From: Mikania micrantha
Lineage: Eukaryota; Streptophyta; Magnoliopsida; Asterales; Asteraceae
Reading direction: 5' to 3'
DNA: 64,000 nucleotides
Assembly: GCA_009363875.1 (NCBI GenBank)
Contig: CM018693.1
Location: 73,888,986-73,952,985 of the forward strand
Below, one piece after another: positions 1 through 12,233 of the stretch. A program made the translations under genes and the position numbers. Under the pieces are notes generated by a model that was given only the letters and a program-made list of their open reading frames with translations, was not told the origin of the DNA and did not search any database. The number at the start of each line of letters is the position of its first letter. Position 1 is the first letter of the stretch.

Positions 1-1000
1 GTTTGAGGTTCGCCGATGATCGGGTTCGGCCAGCAGAAGGTTTTGGCCAGCTTGAGAGAGGTTCGGCCATCCCCTTACCCAGCTCAAGAGAGGTTCGGCC
101 AATCGGTTTTCTTCCTGGAACCAGATGTTCATCATCATCATCTTCGAGTTTCTTCAAGAAATAGGGTCATCCGTGGCTTCCCCATGCTCATACTCACTCG
201 TTTTAGGGGTTTCAATGTGTAAAATCGTTTAAAGAGTGAGGATGCCAACCGGTTATGTTAGACTGAAAAACAAAAAGTAAAACTTGAGATTTACCTTCTC
301 AACTTGATCAAAAGCTAGATTTTTTCGTGAGTTCATGTTCTCCTTGATCACACGAACGTTTTGGCACCAAGATCTTGCGAAATGGTTGAGAAACGAAGGA
401 GAAATCGTAGAGAGAAGTTAGAGAGAGAGTAGGGTGACGAATTGTGGTTCTAGAGAGAGAAAGGGTTTGTGGAAATGAAGAAGAAGAAGAGGTTCTTCTT
501 TCTTATACATCGTTTCGTCCCCGCGTGCTCGGTCTTGTTTATTTCGCGTTAAAAATTATTAAATGTTCGGTTTTCACGTAAAATATATTTTAAAACATAA
601 AACGTTTAAATAATTAGATTACGTTTTATAAAATAGTTTTAATTTATTTCCATTAAATCAATTATTTAATAAAAATGATTTTATTCGAATCCGTCTAAGG
701 TTGTAATTCCTAATAAACGTTTTTGAATTCCTTTTCTTAATTTAACATCGTTAGATATTATTTCTGTTATCTCTTCGAAACGCGTTACATACATAGAAAT
801 TCGTAAAGATCGTCACCTTTCCGAATCCAACGCTCGAATCGTATTTCGATTTGATTTACGATTTATGGAATATCGTTTCAGTATATTATTCCTAATAATT
901 ATATTCGTGTGAATCGTCACCCACGCGAATACATTATTAGGTTTAATATTTCTGAAATAATATTCGCGTTTGAATTATGTCCGTAACCTCACCATCGCTT
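1..1000 (-). repeat. U3 part of a degraded gypsy LTR, minus orientation
   Basis: No coding region. The stretch keeps the module order seen in the U3 of the array LTRs: a GGTTCGG-type cassette (about 1-120), a diverged block ending in a purine-rich AGAGAGAG run (about 410-490), then two ATTCGT..ATCGTCACC..CGAAT motifs (about 798-830 and 903-930). The same order occurs at 26690-27703, which gives the orientation. The LTR is cut by the window edge and its terminus is not recognisable, so it is a remnant. The short ORFs here have no family features and look like chance frames. Confidence 0.6.
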
Positions 1001-3555
1001 AATTATTCTCAATAACACTTTCATTATTTTATTACTTTGAATATTGTAATTTCCCAATCCAAATCCTACTAAATCATATCACTGACACATCCATGATAGA
1101 CCGAAATAAGCTTATGTATAGGGCATATGTAGGAGTAGGTCGCAACCTATCCAGCCACCGTCCCACCACCATTTCTATAAACCATGACCATGTGTCCTTG
1201 ACTATATTTAGTAACCAACCAATAACCAACTCATAAACCTTTTCCATTTCAAACCAAAACCTCGGATTCTCCTCATAAATCCTCAACATTGATATAATCA
1301 TGATAAACCGAAGATGGTTTATGTATAGGGCATACGTAGAAGTAAGTCGCAAACTGCTTCAGCCGCCATCCCACCACCTCTTCGATAGGCCATGTTTATA
1401 TCCTTGCCTATCTTTGGTTATAGAATCCCATACCACTACCATTCCAAATCAACAACCCATATCATGTTAATTCAATTGCAATAAACTCTCTGGTTCTGTC
1501 TAGTTATTTTCCAAACTAGATTCACCATGGTTTATGCTCATAATTATATGTTCTCAGTATGTATACAAGTAATAATATCATCAAGTAATTCATTGAAATT
1601 ATCATATCAGGTCTTATCAATACAATTAAACATGTACAGACAACCCAAAATACAGTGATGTTACACGTTTCATCCCATACCTTTGATTCACAACGTTTGA
1701 ATAACCTGAAAATTTGTAAACATTGATCACTCGAAATCACAAACTTAACCTCACTAACAACCACCTATACTATCCAGTCAAATATGATTATATATGGGGC
1801 ATACGTAGGGGAACAAGCCCGAGCCGACATCCCACCACAAATCGAACCACATAATATATTGTTGTTAATGATAATTAAGCGTTTCATTGCACCCATCGAC
1901 AAAATAGATTTTGAGTTCCACAAATTGAAATTCTATTGATTTCCTGAGTTCATCACACATTTATGATCATCCACATTATTTGTAGAAACATGATATTAAA
2001 TGTTCAATTAAATGAATAAGTGAACATGTAAATACAACTAAGACATGATGATTGGGCCTTATTTGACTCAGTCAGTTAGTCCTAGTTGTTGGTGGTGTCC
2101 AGTTTGTTTCGTCTCACACATGGCCCATATCAGGCTTGACCCAAATGAGTCTACCTGTATGTGTCGGGACTTTCATGATGTGCCCATATCAGCTTGACCT
2201 TCAGGTCTACTGTACACGTCGGGACTTTAGGATATCCTTTGATTTTGATCACCTTTGTTCTTTAGAATTAGTTTGATCGTTTGATTTATGCCCATATAGT
2301 GTGACTATAAAAGTATACTATTTATGCCGGGACTTTCCGTGTGTTATCACGTGGTCTTGATCTGCATACAACTGACATCCACCTTAAATAGTTCGTTATT
2401 GAATTTAGGAGTTTTTTTTATTCACACACGGATATGATTTGTTTGATTTTGATCCTTAGACTTCCATGGCTACAACACTGAGTTTGATTCTTTGAATTTG
2501 ATCCTTAGTTTACTTGAACACACTTTGAATTTAGATTCATTGGATTTGATCGTTAGTTTTAGTTTTCTTGATCACACACTAAATTTGAATTCTTAGAATT
2601 AGAGTTTTGATAGAATAATTGTTTGTTTTAGAATTATTGTCTTACTCATAAAGAGTAATTAATTAATTAATTCATTTATAAAATTTGTATATAGTTTACC
2701 TAGACAGGAGTCTAGGATACATTTATCTATTTAAAACATACAAGAAGTAAAATCATTTACGTAAACCATAATTTTTAAGAAAAGGTTTACGCATGCTTCT
2801 CAGCCCCGCGTTTGTAAACCAATAAAATGTTTAGAAAAGGGGCAATGAACTCACCGGTGTTGTAATGCAAATGAACCTAGCAAGTAATGCGCTTTCTTGT
2901 TCTTTGTAGACTATGTAACTTCAACACCTGGTTTCATTTATTATGATTTTTGTAAGATAAGTATACATAGTTGACGAATAGTGGGTTTTCGTCTCGGCGT
3001 GCGACTAAATGTCCTATGTACTTACTACTGTGTTACTAATATTTCTCTAACTATTCTATGTTACATACTCTCTATGAACCCTTATCCGTTAGTTAATAAC
3101 AAATAAACCTTATTTACATTAGGTTTATACTAGTAATATGCATGATCTTTTTTTTTTAAATAACACATCATTTATAAAATTCCCTTTAAGTTGAAAATTA
3201 TTAAGTTTAGAATCCTTTAAATTACTTTGAAAGCATTTTAATAAAAAATTTATAAGTCATTTTATTTTATTAAAAACATAATTTATTCTTTGTGAAAAAT
3301 GTAATTTAAACGTATTAGAACTTAAGTTAATCTTGCTAGATTAACTCTAAGTCCCTTGTTAGTTCTTTGTTCGTCCTTGTGTAATTCATCACCTTAGATT
3401 ATTCAATTTTGAACAATTCAAGTTGATTATACGATACATGAAATCGCTAAGTGTTGATAGTTGACACGTATGATCAACACATCTATACTTAGTTTGTTTC
3501 TTGACTTCCTTGATCTAAATTTGTTGTTCTTTAGTTCTTTCGAAACCCATAGCCA
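1001..3555 (-). repeat. Gypsy LTR remnants: duplicated intron-type and promoter-proximal blocks
   Basis: Gene-free and AT-rich. Blocks resembling the conserved GGGCATATGTA..CATCCCACCAC sequence of the array LTRs occur three times (near 1118, 1326 and 1795). Further right comes the block containing GCATGCTTCTCAGCCC (from 2791) and GGGGCAATGAACTCACC, whose reverse complement reads CCG|GTGAGTTCATTG. This is the splice-donor-like site discussed for the array LTRs (intron side starts near 2854). The order suggests fragments of at least two overlapping or rearranged LTRs on the minus strand. I cannot fix their ends. Confidence 0.5.
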
Positions 3556-4767
3556 TGTAACAACCCTTTTTAACTTAATATAAGTTATCATGCGAACTTA
3601 GTTTATTAACTTAGAAAGTAAGCACGTTAGCATCTAAGAATCCTAGGTTTTTGATTAGCACCAGGGTAACCATCGTGGACCTTTGCCGATTTTTAACATC
3701 GTGTCTCTTTATTTTGATTATTGAAATTCCAAGAGTTTCAATCCCATAATCTTATAAAACTTATGTTTATAGGTAACAAGAGTTGAGGAAATCTTTTGTA
3801 TTTGAAAACCCTTAGTATCTTTATGCTAGAAATCGGTTAACAGCCCAAATGGTCACTTTGAACCATTAACGGTATTAACACTAAATCCCCATGGTTTTAT
3901 TTGACAAATCCAAGTGTTTTAACTCCAAATGATTGTTTAAACACCTGTTTATATGATTAAATTAGTTTGGAAAAACTTTGGTGTTTTAAGCCCAATCGAT
4001 TACATGGAAGACTTGTTTAAGTGTTAGATTAATTTAGAAAAGATCTTAGTTTGAAAAACCTAGTTTCAATGAACAACATAAAATCTGGAAATCGGGTAGT
4101 AGGCTGTCCCGACTTATACTGGTCATAACTTGATCATAGGAACTCCAAATCGAGCAAACTAAAGCATCATAATCAAGTTTGGGATGTTAGCTTTGTATCC
4201 ATTATTTATAAACTTTCTAATTCGTCCAAATGAGACTCCAAACAGCTGGTATAAAATCGGTGCTCCATTCAGTACCTTCTGACTTAGGACACTGTTTTGA
4301 CCCATTTAAAGCCCGAACCAATGAAACTTGTCTTGATGAAAGTTGTTCCTAACATATTAAATAGTAGACTCTAAAGTTTCGTGAGTTAACTTGAACGTTT
4401 TCTATGCTAAAAATACGAAGGAACTGGCTGTGAACGTGCAGGTCGTGAAACTGGGTCTGCATCACGAGCAGCACATGTTTAGCTTGATTGTTGCCAAATT
4501 CCAGCCCCAAATCGATTCCCAACTGACCCAAACATCAGTCTAACATATCCCTTAACTCCCTATGTCGATTTGATGCAAATCCTAGGGGTTTTGATGCTCA
4601 AAAATCGGATGAAACCTGCTGATGTTCGAGAGGACTTACCAAACAGCAGCCGCCCCAAAAATCAACTCGTTTAAGCTCGTTTCTGGTCCAATTTCGGTGA
4701 TTCCAATCTCTATTTTTTCATCTCTTCATGATATACATGTTTCTAGAGTCGTTTTGATGTTTACCCT
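3556..4767. other. Gene-free stretch, probable LTR-derived DNA
   Basis: No credible ORF. It begins with TGTAACAACCC, which resembles the start of a gypsy LTR such as the one at 47398, but no matching end or second copy was found in the window. The text looks like a decayed LTR. Identity and strand are uncertain. Confidence 0.3.
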
Positions 4768-5760
4768 TGTCACACCCCCTGCGCCGCGTGCGGAATCCAC
4801 GGCGCGGTGACGATCGATGGTTGAATCATGCACAAGTATTGAATAAGAACAAACACAATGCATTACTAGATTTCATAAAGTTTAGACAGTTGTTTATTAC
4901 AGACATTCTATCTATCTACCAAAAGAATGACAACTACAGACCCAAAATATAGTTTACAAAATAAGACATCAAACAAGACAATTAAACAATCAGGATTTAG
5001 TGAGTTTCTAATCCATCCTAGCTTGTTTCTTCATCTTGTTCTATCTTAAACGGTCTCCTTAGTTGTCCCTTAGAATGTCTTAAACCTGATTACCTGAAAC
5101 ACGTGAAAAGTAACTGTCAACTACAAAAGTAGTTGGTGAGAACAATAGGTTTAACATTTGTAAATATGAAACTGCATTGTAAGGCATATGTATAAAACGA
5201 TGAATGAAAATACATGGATGGTTGCAACCCAAACTAACATCAAGTATGTAAAATGTGTCCAAACAGTCATCAGACTGTTTGCTACAAAACCAACATATAA
5301 TCAAGTCCCAAACTGCATTTGGAGTTAGAAAATTTGTCAGCAACATTGATATAACCATTTGTAACCAAATCCTGCAGTTAGCTTATAAAACCAATTTAAA
5401 AGCTAACTGCAGAATTAGGTCTGCCCAATTGTGTCCGCTTTCCCTTGTTGTGATCACCCAGTACTAACGCTAATGAATATGTAACCTAATGTATGTATAA
5501 GTTTGTTCACAACGATGAACACCATGCTTTTGAAAACATGAATTGAAACCCCTTGATTTAATGCCTTGTTTGATTACCATGATTTGAAGACCTTGCTTGA
5601 ATACCATGAATTGAAAACTATTGGTTGAAAAACTTGTATTGAAACCATTGATAGAATACCAAAGATAGTGTCCTTGTGAAATACAAGGTTTATAAAGTAT
5701 CATTTTATTGAAAACCCAAGATTTTAGTAAAAGAGTTTATAAAACTTATTCTTTAAAAGT
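4768..5760 (-). repeat. Gypsy LTR fragment, minus orientation
   Basis: It starts TGTCACACCCC, the reverse complement of the GGGGTGTGACA end shared by the gypsy LTRs here. It continues with a GC-rich block and then an AT-rich part containing an acceptor-like ACGTGTTTCAG (read on the minus strand, about 5094-5104) near AGTAGTTGGTGAG. The other LTR end is missing: sequence matching a plus-strand LTR begins at 5761. It is a truncated or recombined LTR. The predicted short peptides are not supported as genes. Confidence 0.5.
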
Positions 5761-6821
5761 TTAACCTGAAAACATAATCACGTATAATTACGCATATTTA
5801 AACAAACTCATATTGACATATACGATTGAAACAAACGAATTTAGAATTGTACATACTATCGTGTGTACGTTTATAACAATCTAACATACGTGTGTTGACA
5901 CGTATGTGATTTCAAACACAAACGACATCCCGAATAACATAACGTTATTGTTAAAACACAGATTCCTTGTAGAAGACTGTTTCCGCCATTTCACGTGTGG
6001 TGATCATTCTACTCACATTCACAGGTGCGTACACGACCCCTTTTCTTATTTTAACTGTTTTGGGGGAGAAAACATGTGCAAAAAAATATTTTTAGATACA
6101 TATCACTTGCATGAGTTAGCTCTTTACGATAAGTGCGAACATAGCATTACAAGTCCTTACATATCGAATCGTTTAGTTTTCCGTAGTGCAAAGCGTGGTA
6201 GTTGGAAATAGATCTATTGGGTTTGACAAACCTCACTTGGTCGATTGTAGGTCAACACAAGTGTTTAACTAGCCAATTTAAACATTACTATTGTTTGTGC
6301 TAGACAATAGTGGAAAGGCAAAGTACATTCTAACAGTCAGCTTCGGTGTCGACCGTTTATGTAAATACTACAAATGACTAGCTATCATGACTATGCATGT
6401 GTGATTATGTTATCTGTAAACATTTCGTTTCAAACAGTTGTTCAAACATTTGTGATTATTCAAACCTGTGTATGCACCAACCTTTGTGTTGACTTGATTT
6501 ACATGTTTTCTCAGGACACTAAAGCACAAGTAAGGACAAGCATGGACTAGGATGTGGAGTCTCATGCATGCATTTTACTTCATGTGTTTTAAATTTGATT
6601 ATTTAAGACTTTGAACTTGTAATTTACATTTTACAAACCGTTATGTTTTGTTATTTGTTTTAAAACGCTTCCGCAAACTTTGAAACTTTGATATTACAGT
6701 TTAGACCAAATTTATATCTGAAAATCATATAGAGGTCTTTCGCTGTGTCTAATGACTGAGATCCTGGTTTGTCACACCCTAAACGGTATGATTCCGTTAG
6801 TTGAAATTTCGGGGTGTGACA
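5761..6821 (+). repeat. 3' part of the 5' LTR of the plus-strand gypsy element
   Basis: This 1061-bp block matches 14428-15488 with the same length and scattered substitutions. It ends GGGGTGTGACA directly before a tRNA-Met type primer binding site, so it is the right part of a 5' LTR. It contains a perfect 10-bp inverted repeat (5884-5907) and an acceptor-like TTTTCTCAG ending at 6514. Upstream of 5761 the similarity to the 3' LTR stops abruptly, so the left part of this LTR has been lost or replaced. Confidence 0.8.
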
Positions 6822-6824
6822 GAT

Positions 6825-6837
6825 TGGTATCAGAGCC
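6825..6837 (+). promoter_or_regulatory. Primer binding site of the plus-strand element
   Basis: TGGTATCAGAGCC lies three bases after the LTR end. It is the common plant PBS complementary to the 3' end of initiator tRNA-Met, used to prime minus-strand cDNA synthesis. Confidence 0.9.
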
Positions 6838-6958
6838 ATTGCTTATAGCGAACTAGGTTTGCATTAGTAGACTTAGACTATAATTGTTAGACATTAGATA
6901 CACTTGTTTACACATATGAGTTTTGCATAGTATTTACATATGGTATTATGTAACAGAT

Positions 6959-7474
6959 ATGGCAACACCATCACCACCGCACGTGATTGTACTTGATGAT
7001 GAGGAGCCGATAGCTCCGGAGGATTCGGAGGAGGATCCTGAGGAGGACCCACTGGAGGATCTTGAGGAGGACCCACCGGAGGATCCTGAGGAGGATCCCG
7101 ATGAGGAGTCTTCTGACCACATGCCACCTACATTGCGTGCCCATAAGAGGCCGCGATTTGAGCCCGATGATATTGCCCGACTGCCCTGGAAGGCAAAGTG
7201 GACTGATGACAAGATCAAGCAGCTCGCGCAGGAGCTCAGGGATGTGAACGCTCGATACGCGGAGCTTCGTAGCGTAGTCCACGGGATGGAGACTGACATC
7301 AGTCATTTGACTGCACGAGTACAGGAGGAAGGGCACCGAGCGGAGATAGCGGAGGGGAGACTTATAGAGTTGGAGGAGTTGGTTGCATCGGAGTCTGAGG
7401 AGGAAGAGGAGTTAGAGGAGGTACCAGCACAGGATGCTGATTCCGATGCTGATTCTACGATTGAGGATGCTTGA
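6959..7474 (+). CDS. Intact acidic/coiled-coil ORF upstream of gag
   Basis: An open frame of 171 codons from ATG at 6959; an earlier in-frame ATG at 6923 is possible but less likely. No known family is recognised. Residues about 9-50 are strongly acidic and proline-containing, including three 8-residue repeats (EDPEEDPL, EDLEEDPP, EDPEEDPD) coded by 24-bp tandem repeats at 7031-7102. A short basic patch (AHKRPRF) follows. Residues about 80-145 look like a coiled coil with regular hydrophobic and charged positions, and the C-terminus is acidic again (SEEEEELEE). It sits between the PBS and gag, so it would be read from the element's own transcript. It stays open although gag and pol downstream carry many stops. 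It may be an accessory ORF or a displaced gag N-terminus; function unknown. Confidence 0.55.
   Translation: MATPSPPHVIVLDDEEPIAPEDSEEDPEEDPLEDLEEDPPEDPEEDPDEESSDHMPPTLRAHKRPRFEPDDIARLPWKAKWTDDKIKQLAQELRDVNARYAELRSVVHGMETDISHLTARVQEEGHRAEIAEGRLIELEELVASESEEEEELEEVPAQDADSDADSTIEDA
7031..7102 (+). repeat. 24-bp coding tandem repeat, three copies
   Basis: Units at 7031-7054, 7055-7078 and 7079-7102 each begin GAGGATC and encode EDxEEDPx. Being a multiple of three, the expansion keeps the frame of the acidic ORF. Confidence 0.85.
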
Positions 7475-7710
7475 TTCATTTACTTTAAACCTAGGAGGGG
7501 CGGTTTGTGTCCCTGTATTAGATGTTTGGAAACTTATGTTTTGATATTAAAAGCATTGTAACCAGTTTGAATTATAATCTATTGAAAAACTATTACCTAT
7601 TGCTAACAGTTGTGTTCATTCATACAGTTATATGTTTGTTTGTTGTATCGTTAGCACATTTCAGATTGGATTTTGATAATACTCTAACACTTATTCTAAC
7701 TATGAAGATA

Positions 7711-8870
7711 ATGGCCGAGGAAAACATAAATATGACAGCTGCTGAACTCAACAAACTGATCAACAATAAGGTCGTAGAGGCCATCGCAAACTATGCTCAA
7801 ACACACATGACAGGACCTCACAGACCAAAGGGAGGATTGGTAAACCCATAGGTGTGTACGTTCAAGACGTTCTTGGACTGCAAACCACATAACTTCAAAG
7901 GATCGGAGGGAGCCATTGGACTTCTTTGATGGATTGAAAAATCAGAATCAGTGTTTGAGATGTGCAACTGTCCTGAAGAGAACAAGGTTAAGTACGCTAC
8001 TGGAACTTTGGAGGGTCCAGCATTGACCTGGTGGAACTCCAACGTTCAAACATTGGAATTGGGTGAGGCCAATGCCCTAACTTGGAATGGGTTCAAGACA
8101 CTGATGAAGGAGGAATATTGCCCTCGCAATGAGGTGCAAAAGTTGGAGGACCAGTACTGGCATCTTAAAATGGAGGGGTCTAATATCGAGGAGTACCCTA
8201 CTCGATCACATGAGTTAGCCAGACTCCTACCTCACATGGCTACTCCACCGAGTAAGTGGATTGAGAGGTACATTGGGGGATTAGTGCCTTAGATCCAAGG
8301 GTTAGTCACTTCTGCAAATCCCACAACGATTCAACAAGTTGTTAGGTTAGCGCACCAACTGACTGATCAGGCAGTGCTTCAAGGAACTCTGCCTAAACGG
8401 ACCGCAACAGCTAAAGTGGGAGACCTCAAAAGGAAGTGGGAGAGCAACAATTTCAAAAACTCCACTCAACAATCATTTCAACAGAACCGTAAGTAGGAGT
8501 CAAACAAGACTTATCAAAATTCAAACAATAGTCAGCAGACATCAGGAGGGTATCTTGGTAAATACCCAAAGTGCATCAAATGTGGATTCCATCATCTAGA
8601 GAATTAGTGTGACAAACACCGATGCCAACGGTGTGGTAAGATGGGTCAAGCAGCCAAGGACTGCCATGGGGAACTGCAAACGAACTCCACCAACCAGAAC
8701 AACACTCAAAAAGGGTGCTATGAGTGTAGCAAGCCAGGGCATTTCAAAAAGGATTTCCCACAACTCAAGAAGGGAGGGGCTAATGATACAAACGACAACG
8801 ACACCAATAACAACAATAATAACAACAACAATGGTGCTAAGGGTAGGGCATTCGTGATTGGAGGACATTA
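7711..8870 (+). pseudogene. Gag of the plus-strand Tekay-like element, broken
   Basis: Retrotransposon capsid/nucleocapsid protein remnant. From ATG 7711 (or 7702) the frame gives a short N-terminus, then a capsid region recognisable by FKGSEGA, LTWWN, EEYCPRNEVQKLE and ERYIGGL, which line up with gag of the minus-strand array. A basic linker follows, then two zinc-knuckle regions, CxxCGKMGQAAKDC (8626-8670; the usual His is replaced) and CYECSKPGHFKKDF (8718-8760; the last Cys is replaced by Phe). A run of Asn codons (AAC/AAT) lies near 8800-8832. In-frame stops occur near 7849, 7927, 8290, 8494 and 8606. Several (TAG, TGA) are one C-to-T step from CAG or CGA, fitting decay of methylated DNA. 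Not functional. Confidence 0.85.
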
Positions 8871-9845
8871 AGCACGGGAGGATCCCAACATTGTTACGGG
8901 TACGTTCCTCTTGAATAATCACTATGCCTCTATGCTATTTGACACTGGTGTAGACCGGAGTTTTGTATCTAGTACATTTTCTAAGTTGCTAAATGTTAGT
9001 CCTACTACTCTAGAAGACCCTTACACTGTAGAACTAGCTGATGGCAAGTTAATTGTAGTAGAACATATCCTTAAGGGGTGTATCCTAGACTTGATGGGTC
9101 AAACACTGGAAATTGATTTATGCATATCACTTTAGGCAGTTTTCATGTAGTCATTGGCATGGGCTGGTTGTCGAAACACAGGCTGAAATAGTATGCCATG
9201 AAAAGAACGTTCGTATACCTCTTCCACATGGAGAGACACTGTATGTACAAGGTGAGAAGAGCAGTACACCACTGCGTCTCATATCTTGTATGAAGGTACA
9301 CAAATGTCTGCATAAAGGTCAGACAATAGTTATAGCAATTATAACTGAAAAGTCGGTAGCTGGGAAGAAGATCGAAGACATCCCAGTGGTTTGTGAGTTT
9401 CCTGAAGTATTTCCAGAAGACTTACCAGGATTACCTCCTATCAGAGAAGTGGAATTCCGAATCGACCTTACACCAGACGCAGCACTGATTACTAGAGCGC
9501 CTTATCGACCTGCATCATCTGAAATGCAAGAGTTATCTACAAAACTTCAAGAGTTGTTGGATAAGGGCTTTATACGACCAAGCTTTTCACCTTGTGGAGC
9601 CCCAGTCTTATTTGTTAAGAAAAAAGAATGGGACTTTCCGTATGTGTATCGATTACCAGGAACTAAACAAAGTTACCATCAAAAACCAGTATCTGTTACC
9701 TCAAATTGACGATCTGTTTGTTCAGTTACAAGGTTCGAGTTACTACTCGAAGATTGATCTCAGATCGGGTTAGCATCAACTCAGAGTCCAAGAGGAAGAT
9801 ATTCCAAAGACAGCATTCAGAACGCGTTATGGCCATTATGAATTC
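8871..9845 (+). pseudogene. Protease and N-terminal reverse transcriptase, broken
   Basis: The first part keeps the retropepsin active-site context LFDTGVDRSF (about 8935-8965), where the usual Ala of DTGA is Val. It is followed by the linker that in this family precedes RT: FPEVFPEDLPGLPP, then DLTPDA, PYRPA and QELLDKGFIRPSFSP (about 9395-9600). After FVKKKE (near 9627) the frame is disturbed. The RT palm sequence matching DDLF..GYHQLRVQEEDIPKTAF resumes in other frames up to 9845, with a TAG at the tyrosine-region codon near 9772. At least one frameshift and several stops separate the protease from the RT core. Confidence 0.8.
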
Positions 9846-10967
9846 TTGGTCATGCCACTTGGGTTGACAAACGCTCCAGCAGTATTCATGAACCTCATGA
9901 ATCGAGTCTGCAAACCTTATCTTGATAAGTTTGTCACTGTTTTCATTGATGACATTCTCATCTATTCTCAGACTGAGGAGGAGCATGCTGAACATCTTCG
10001 ATTGCTGTTAGAATTACTTAAACAAGAACAATTCTACGCTAAGTTCTGGAAATGTGACTTCTGGATGCGAGAACTTCAATTCTTGGGTCATATTGTCAAT
10101 GAAAAGGGCAGACATGTTGATCCAGTGAAAATTGAGGCGATTAAGAATTGGGAAGCACCAAAGACCCATACCGAGATACGACAATTCCTAGGGTTGGCGG
10201 GTTATTACCGACGATTCATTGAGGGTTTCTCAAAAATCGCTCAACCACTCACAGCTCTCACTCACAAAGGGACGAAGTATGATTGGACGGATAAACAGGA
10301 AGATGCATTTCAGCTACTGAAACAAAAACTTTGCAGTGCACCGATTCTGTCCTTACCGGAAGGAACAGAAGACTTTGTGGTGTATTGTGATGCATCTGCT
10401 CAAGGTTTGGGATGTGTTTTGATGCAACGTGATGAAGTGATTGCTTACGCTTCACGACAACTGCGACCACACGAAAAGAATTACACTACCTATGACATGG
10501 AGTTAGGAGCAGTGGTATTTGCTTTGAAGATTTGGATGCACTATTTATATGGGACCAGGTGTACCATTTACACTGATCATAAGAGTTTGCAACATATCTT
10601 TGATCAGAAGGAGCTCAATATGAGACAACGACTATGGGTCGAGTTGTTGAACGACTATGAATGCGTGATCAAGTACCATCCGGGAAAATCTAATGTGGTA
10701 GCTGATGCTCTAAGCAGAAAAGACACAACATCAACAAGACGGGTTCGCGCACTTATGTTAACGATACATACTGATTTACCTGAAAAGGTACGCAGTGCTC
10801 AGCTTGAAGCCTTAGAAAAGGATAACTTGGAACAGGAATCCTTACGAGGAATGGAAAAACAACTGGATGTCATGACTGATGGAACTCGCTGTTTTATGAA
10901 TCAACTTTGGATACCTTTGCATGGTGGTCTAAGGGAACTAGTGATGGATGAAGCGCACAAGTCTTGA
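9846..10967 (+). pseudogene. Reverse transcriptase palm/thumb and RNase H, largely open
   Basis: A 373-codon open stretch. RT palm with GLTNAPAVFM and the catalytic FIDDILIYS (about residues 34-42), then the thumb/connection (FLGHIVNEKGRHVDP, RQFLGLAGYYRRFI). RNase H follows with YCDASAQGLG (Asp, about residue 182), the ELGAVVFALK Glu, TDHKSLQ Asp and VVADALSR Asp. The catalytic positions are present. The segment ends at a TGA just before the integrase zinc domain (EAHKS-stop). The preceding RT part is frameshifted, so it cannot make a working polyprotein. Similarity of order and motif to the array elements places it in the same chromovirus group. Confidence 0.85.
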
Positions 10968-10979
10968 TATTCAGTCCAT

Positions 10980-12233
10980 TTGGGGTCAGACAAGATGTAT
11001 CATGACTTAAAGGCACCTTATTGGTGGCCTCACATGAAAGCCGACATTGCTAAGTACGTTAGCAAATATTTGACTTGTTCTAAAGTCAAAGTTGAATATC
11101 ATAAACCATCTAGTTTACTGCAACAACCAGAAATACCGATGTGGAAATGGGAACAGATTTCGATGGATTTCAATACTAAGTTACCTCGTACACCAAGTGG
11201 TTGTGATACGATGCGGGTAATTGTCGATCGATTAACGAAATCTGCACATTTTCTGGCTATTAAGGAAACTGACAAAATGGAGAAGTTGACTCGCATTTAC
11301 ATTAAGGAAGTGGTATCGTGGCATGGCGTACCAATTTCCATCATATCAGATCTGGATGCTCGATTTACTTCAAACTTTTGGAAATCTCTCCATAAGTCAT
11401 TAGGAACTCGTTTAGACATGAGTACTGCCTATCATCCACAAACTGATGGTCAGAGCGAACGTACGATTCAGACACTCGAGGATATGTTACGAGCTTGTGT
11501 CATTGATTTTGGTGACAGCTGGGAAACCCACTTACCGTTAGTGGAATTCTCTTGCAACAACAGTTATCATACAAGTATTCAGGCAGCACCGTTTGAAGCT
11601 TTATATGGTCGTAAATGTTGTTCATCGGTTTGCTGGGCTGAAATTGGTGACAGTCAAATAACAGGACCTGAATTAGTACTTGAAACGACTGAGAAGATTG
11701 TACAAATCCGGAACCGTATGGCAGCGGCTCGGGATCGACAAAAGGGTTACGCTGACAAACATCGCAAGCCGTTGGAATTTCAAGTAGGACACCGAGTTCT
11801 TCTAAAAGTGTCACCTTGTAAAGGTATGATACGAGTCGGTAAGCGCAGGAAGTTTAGCCCACGCTACGTAGGACCTTTTGAGATCCTGAAAAGGATTGGT
11901 TTGGTAGCGTATCAACTCCAATTACCGGATGAACTCAGCGGAGTTCATGATGTGTTTCACGTTTCAAACTTGAATAAATGCCTTTCTGACGAGACATTGG
12001 TTGTTCCACTTGAAGAAATACAAGTGGACGAATAGTTACGGTTCAACGAAAAACCAGTTGAAATCATGGACCGAGAGGTCAAACAACTCAAACAAAGCAA
12101 GATTCCGATAGTCAAAGTCCGGTGGAATTCAAGACGTGGACCTGAATTCACATGGGAAAGGGAAGATCAAATGATGAAGAAGTATCCCCATCTGTTCAAA
12201 ACAACAACAACAAACACAGAGAAGGTACGTTAA
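10980..12233 (+). pseudogene. Integrase core and C-terminal chromodomain, broken by stops
   Basis: The 351-codon open part (to 12035) begins inside the integrase zinc domain, which keeps the CxxC pair of YLTCSKVK. It continues through the catalytic core with three acidic positions (MDF, ISDLDARF, TDGQSERTIQ) and a C-terminal region (GHRVLLKVSP, YVGPFEI, VFHVSNLNKCL). A TAG at 12033-12035 stands where the array elements have Gln. The same frame then continues 65 codons to 12231 with a chromodomain-like tail (VRWNSRRGPEFTWEREDQ). Chromodomain-bearing integrases of this clade target heterochromatin, which fits nested repeats such as these. Confidence 0.85.

Noticed and set aside
5906..6211. 101-codon ORF repeated at 14573-14878
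   Set aside because: It lies in the shared LTR block, so its duplication reflects the two LTRs. It crosses the conserved inverted-repeat region, has no known domain, and its two versions differ in ways not clearly favouring protein conservation. A real small protein is possible but unsupported.
6825..6837. tRNA-Met gene fragment
   Set aside because: Only the 3' acceptor complement is present, placed just after LTR ends, which is the primer binding site pattern.
6894..7336. Minus-strand ORFs opposite the acidic ORF (77-121 codons)
   Set aside because: Their Pro/Ser/Leu repeats are the reverse reading of the GAGGATCCT-type tandem repeat.
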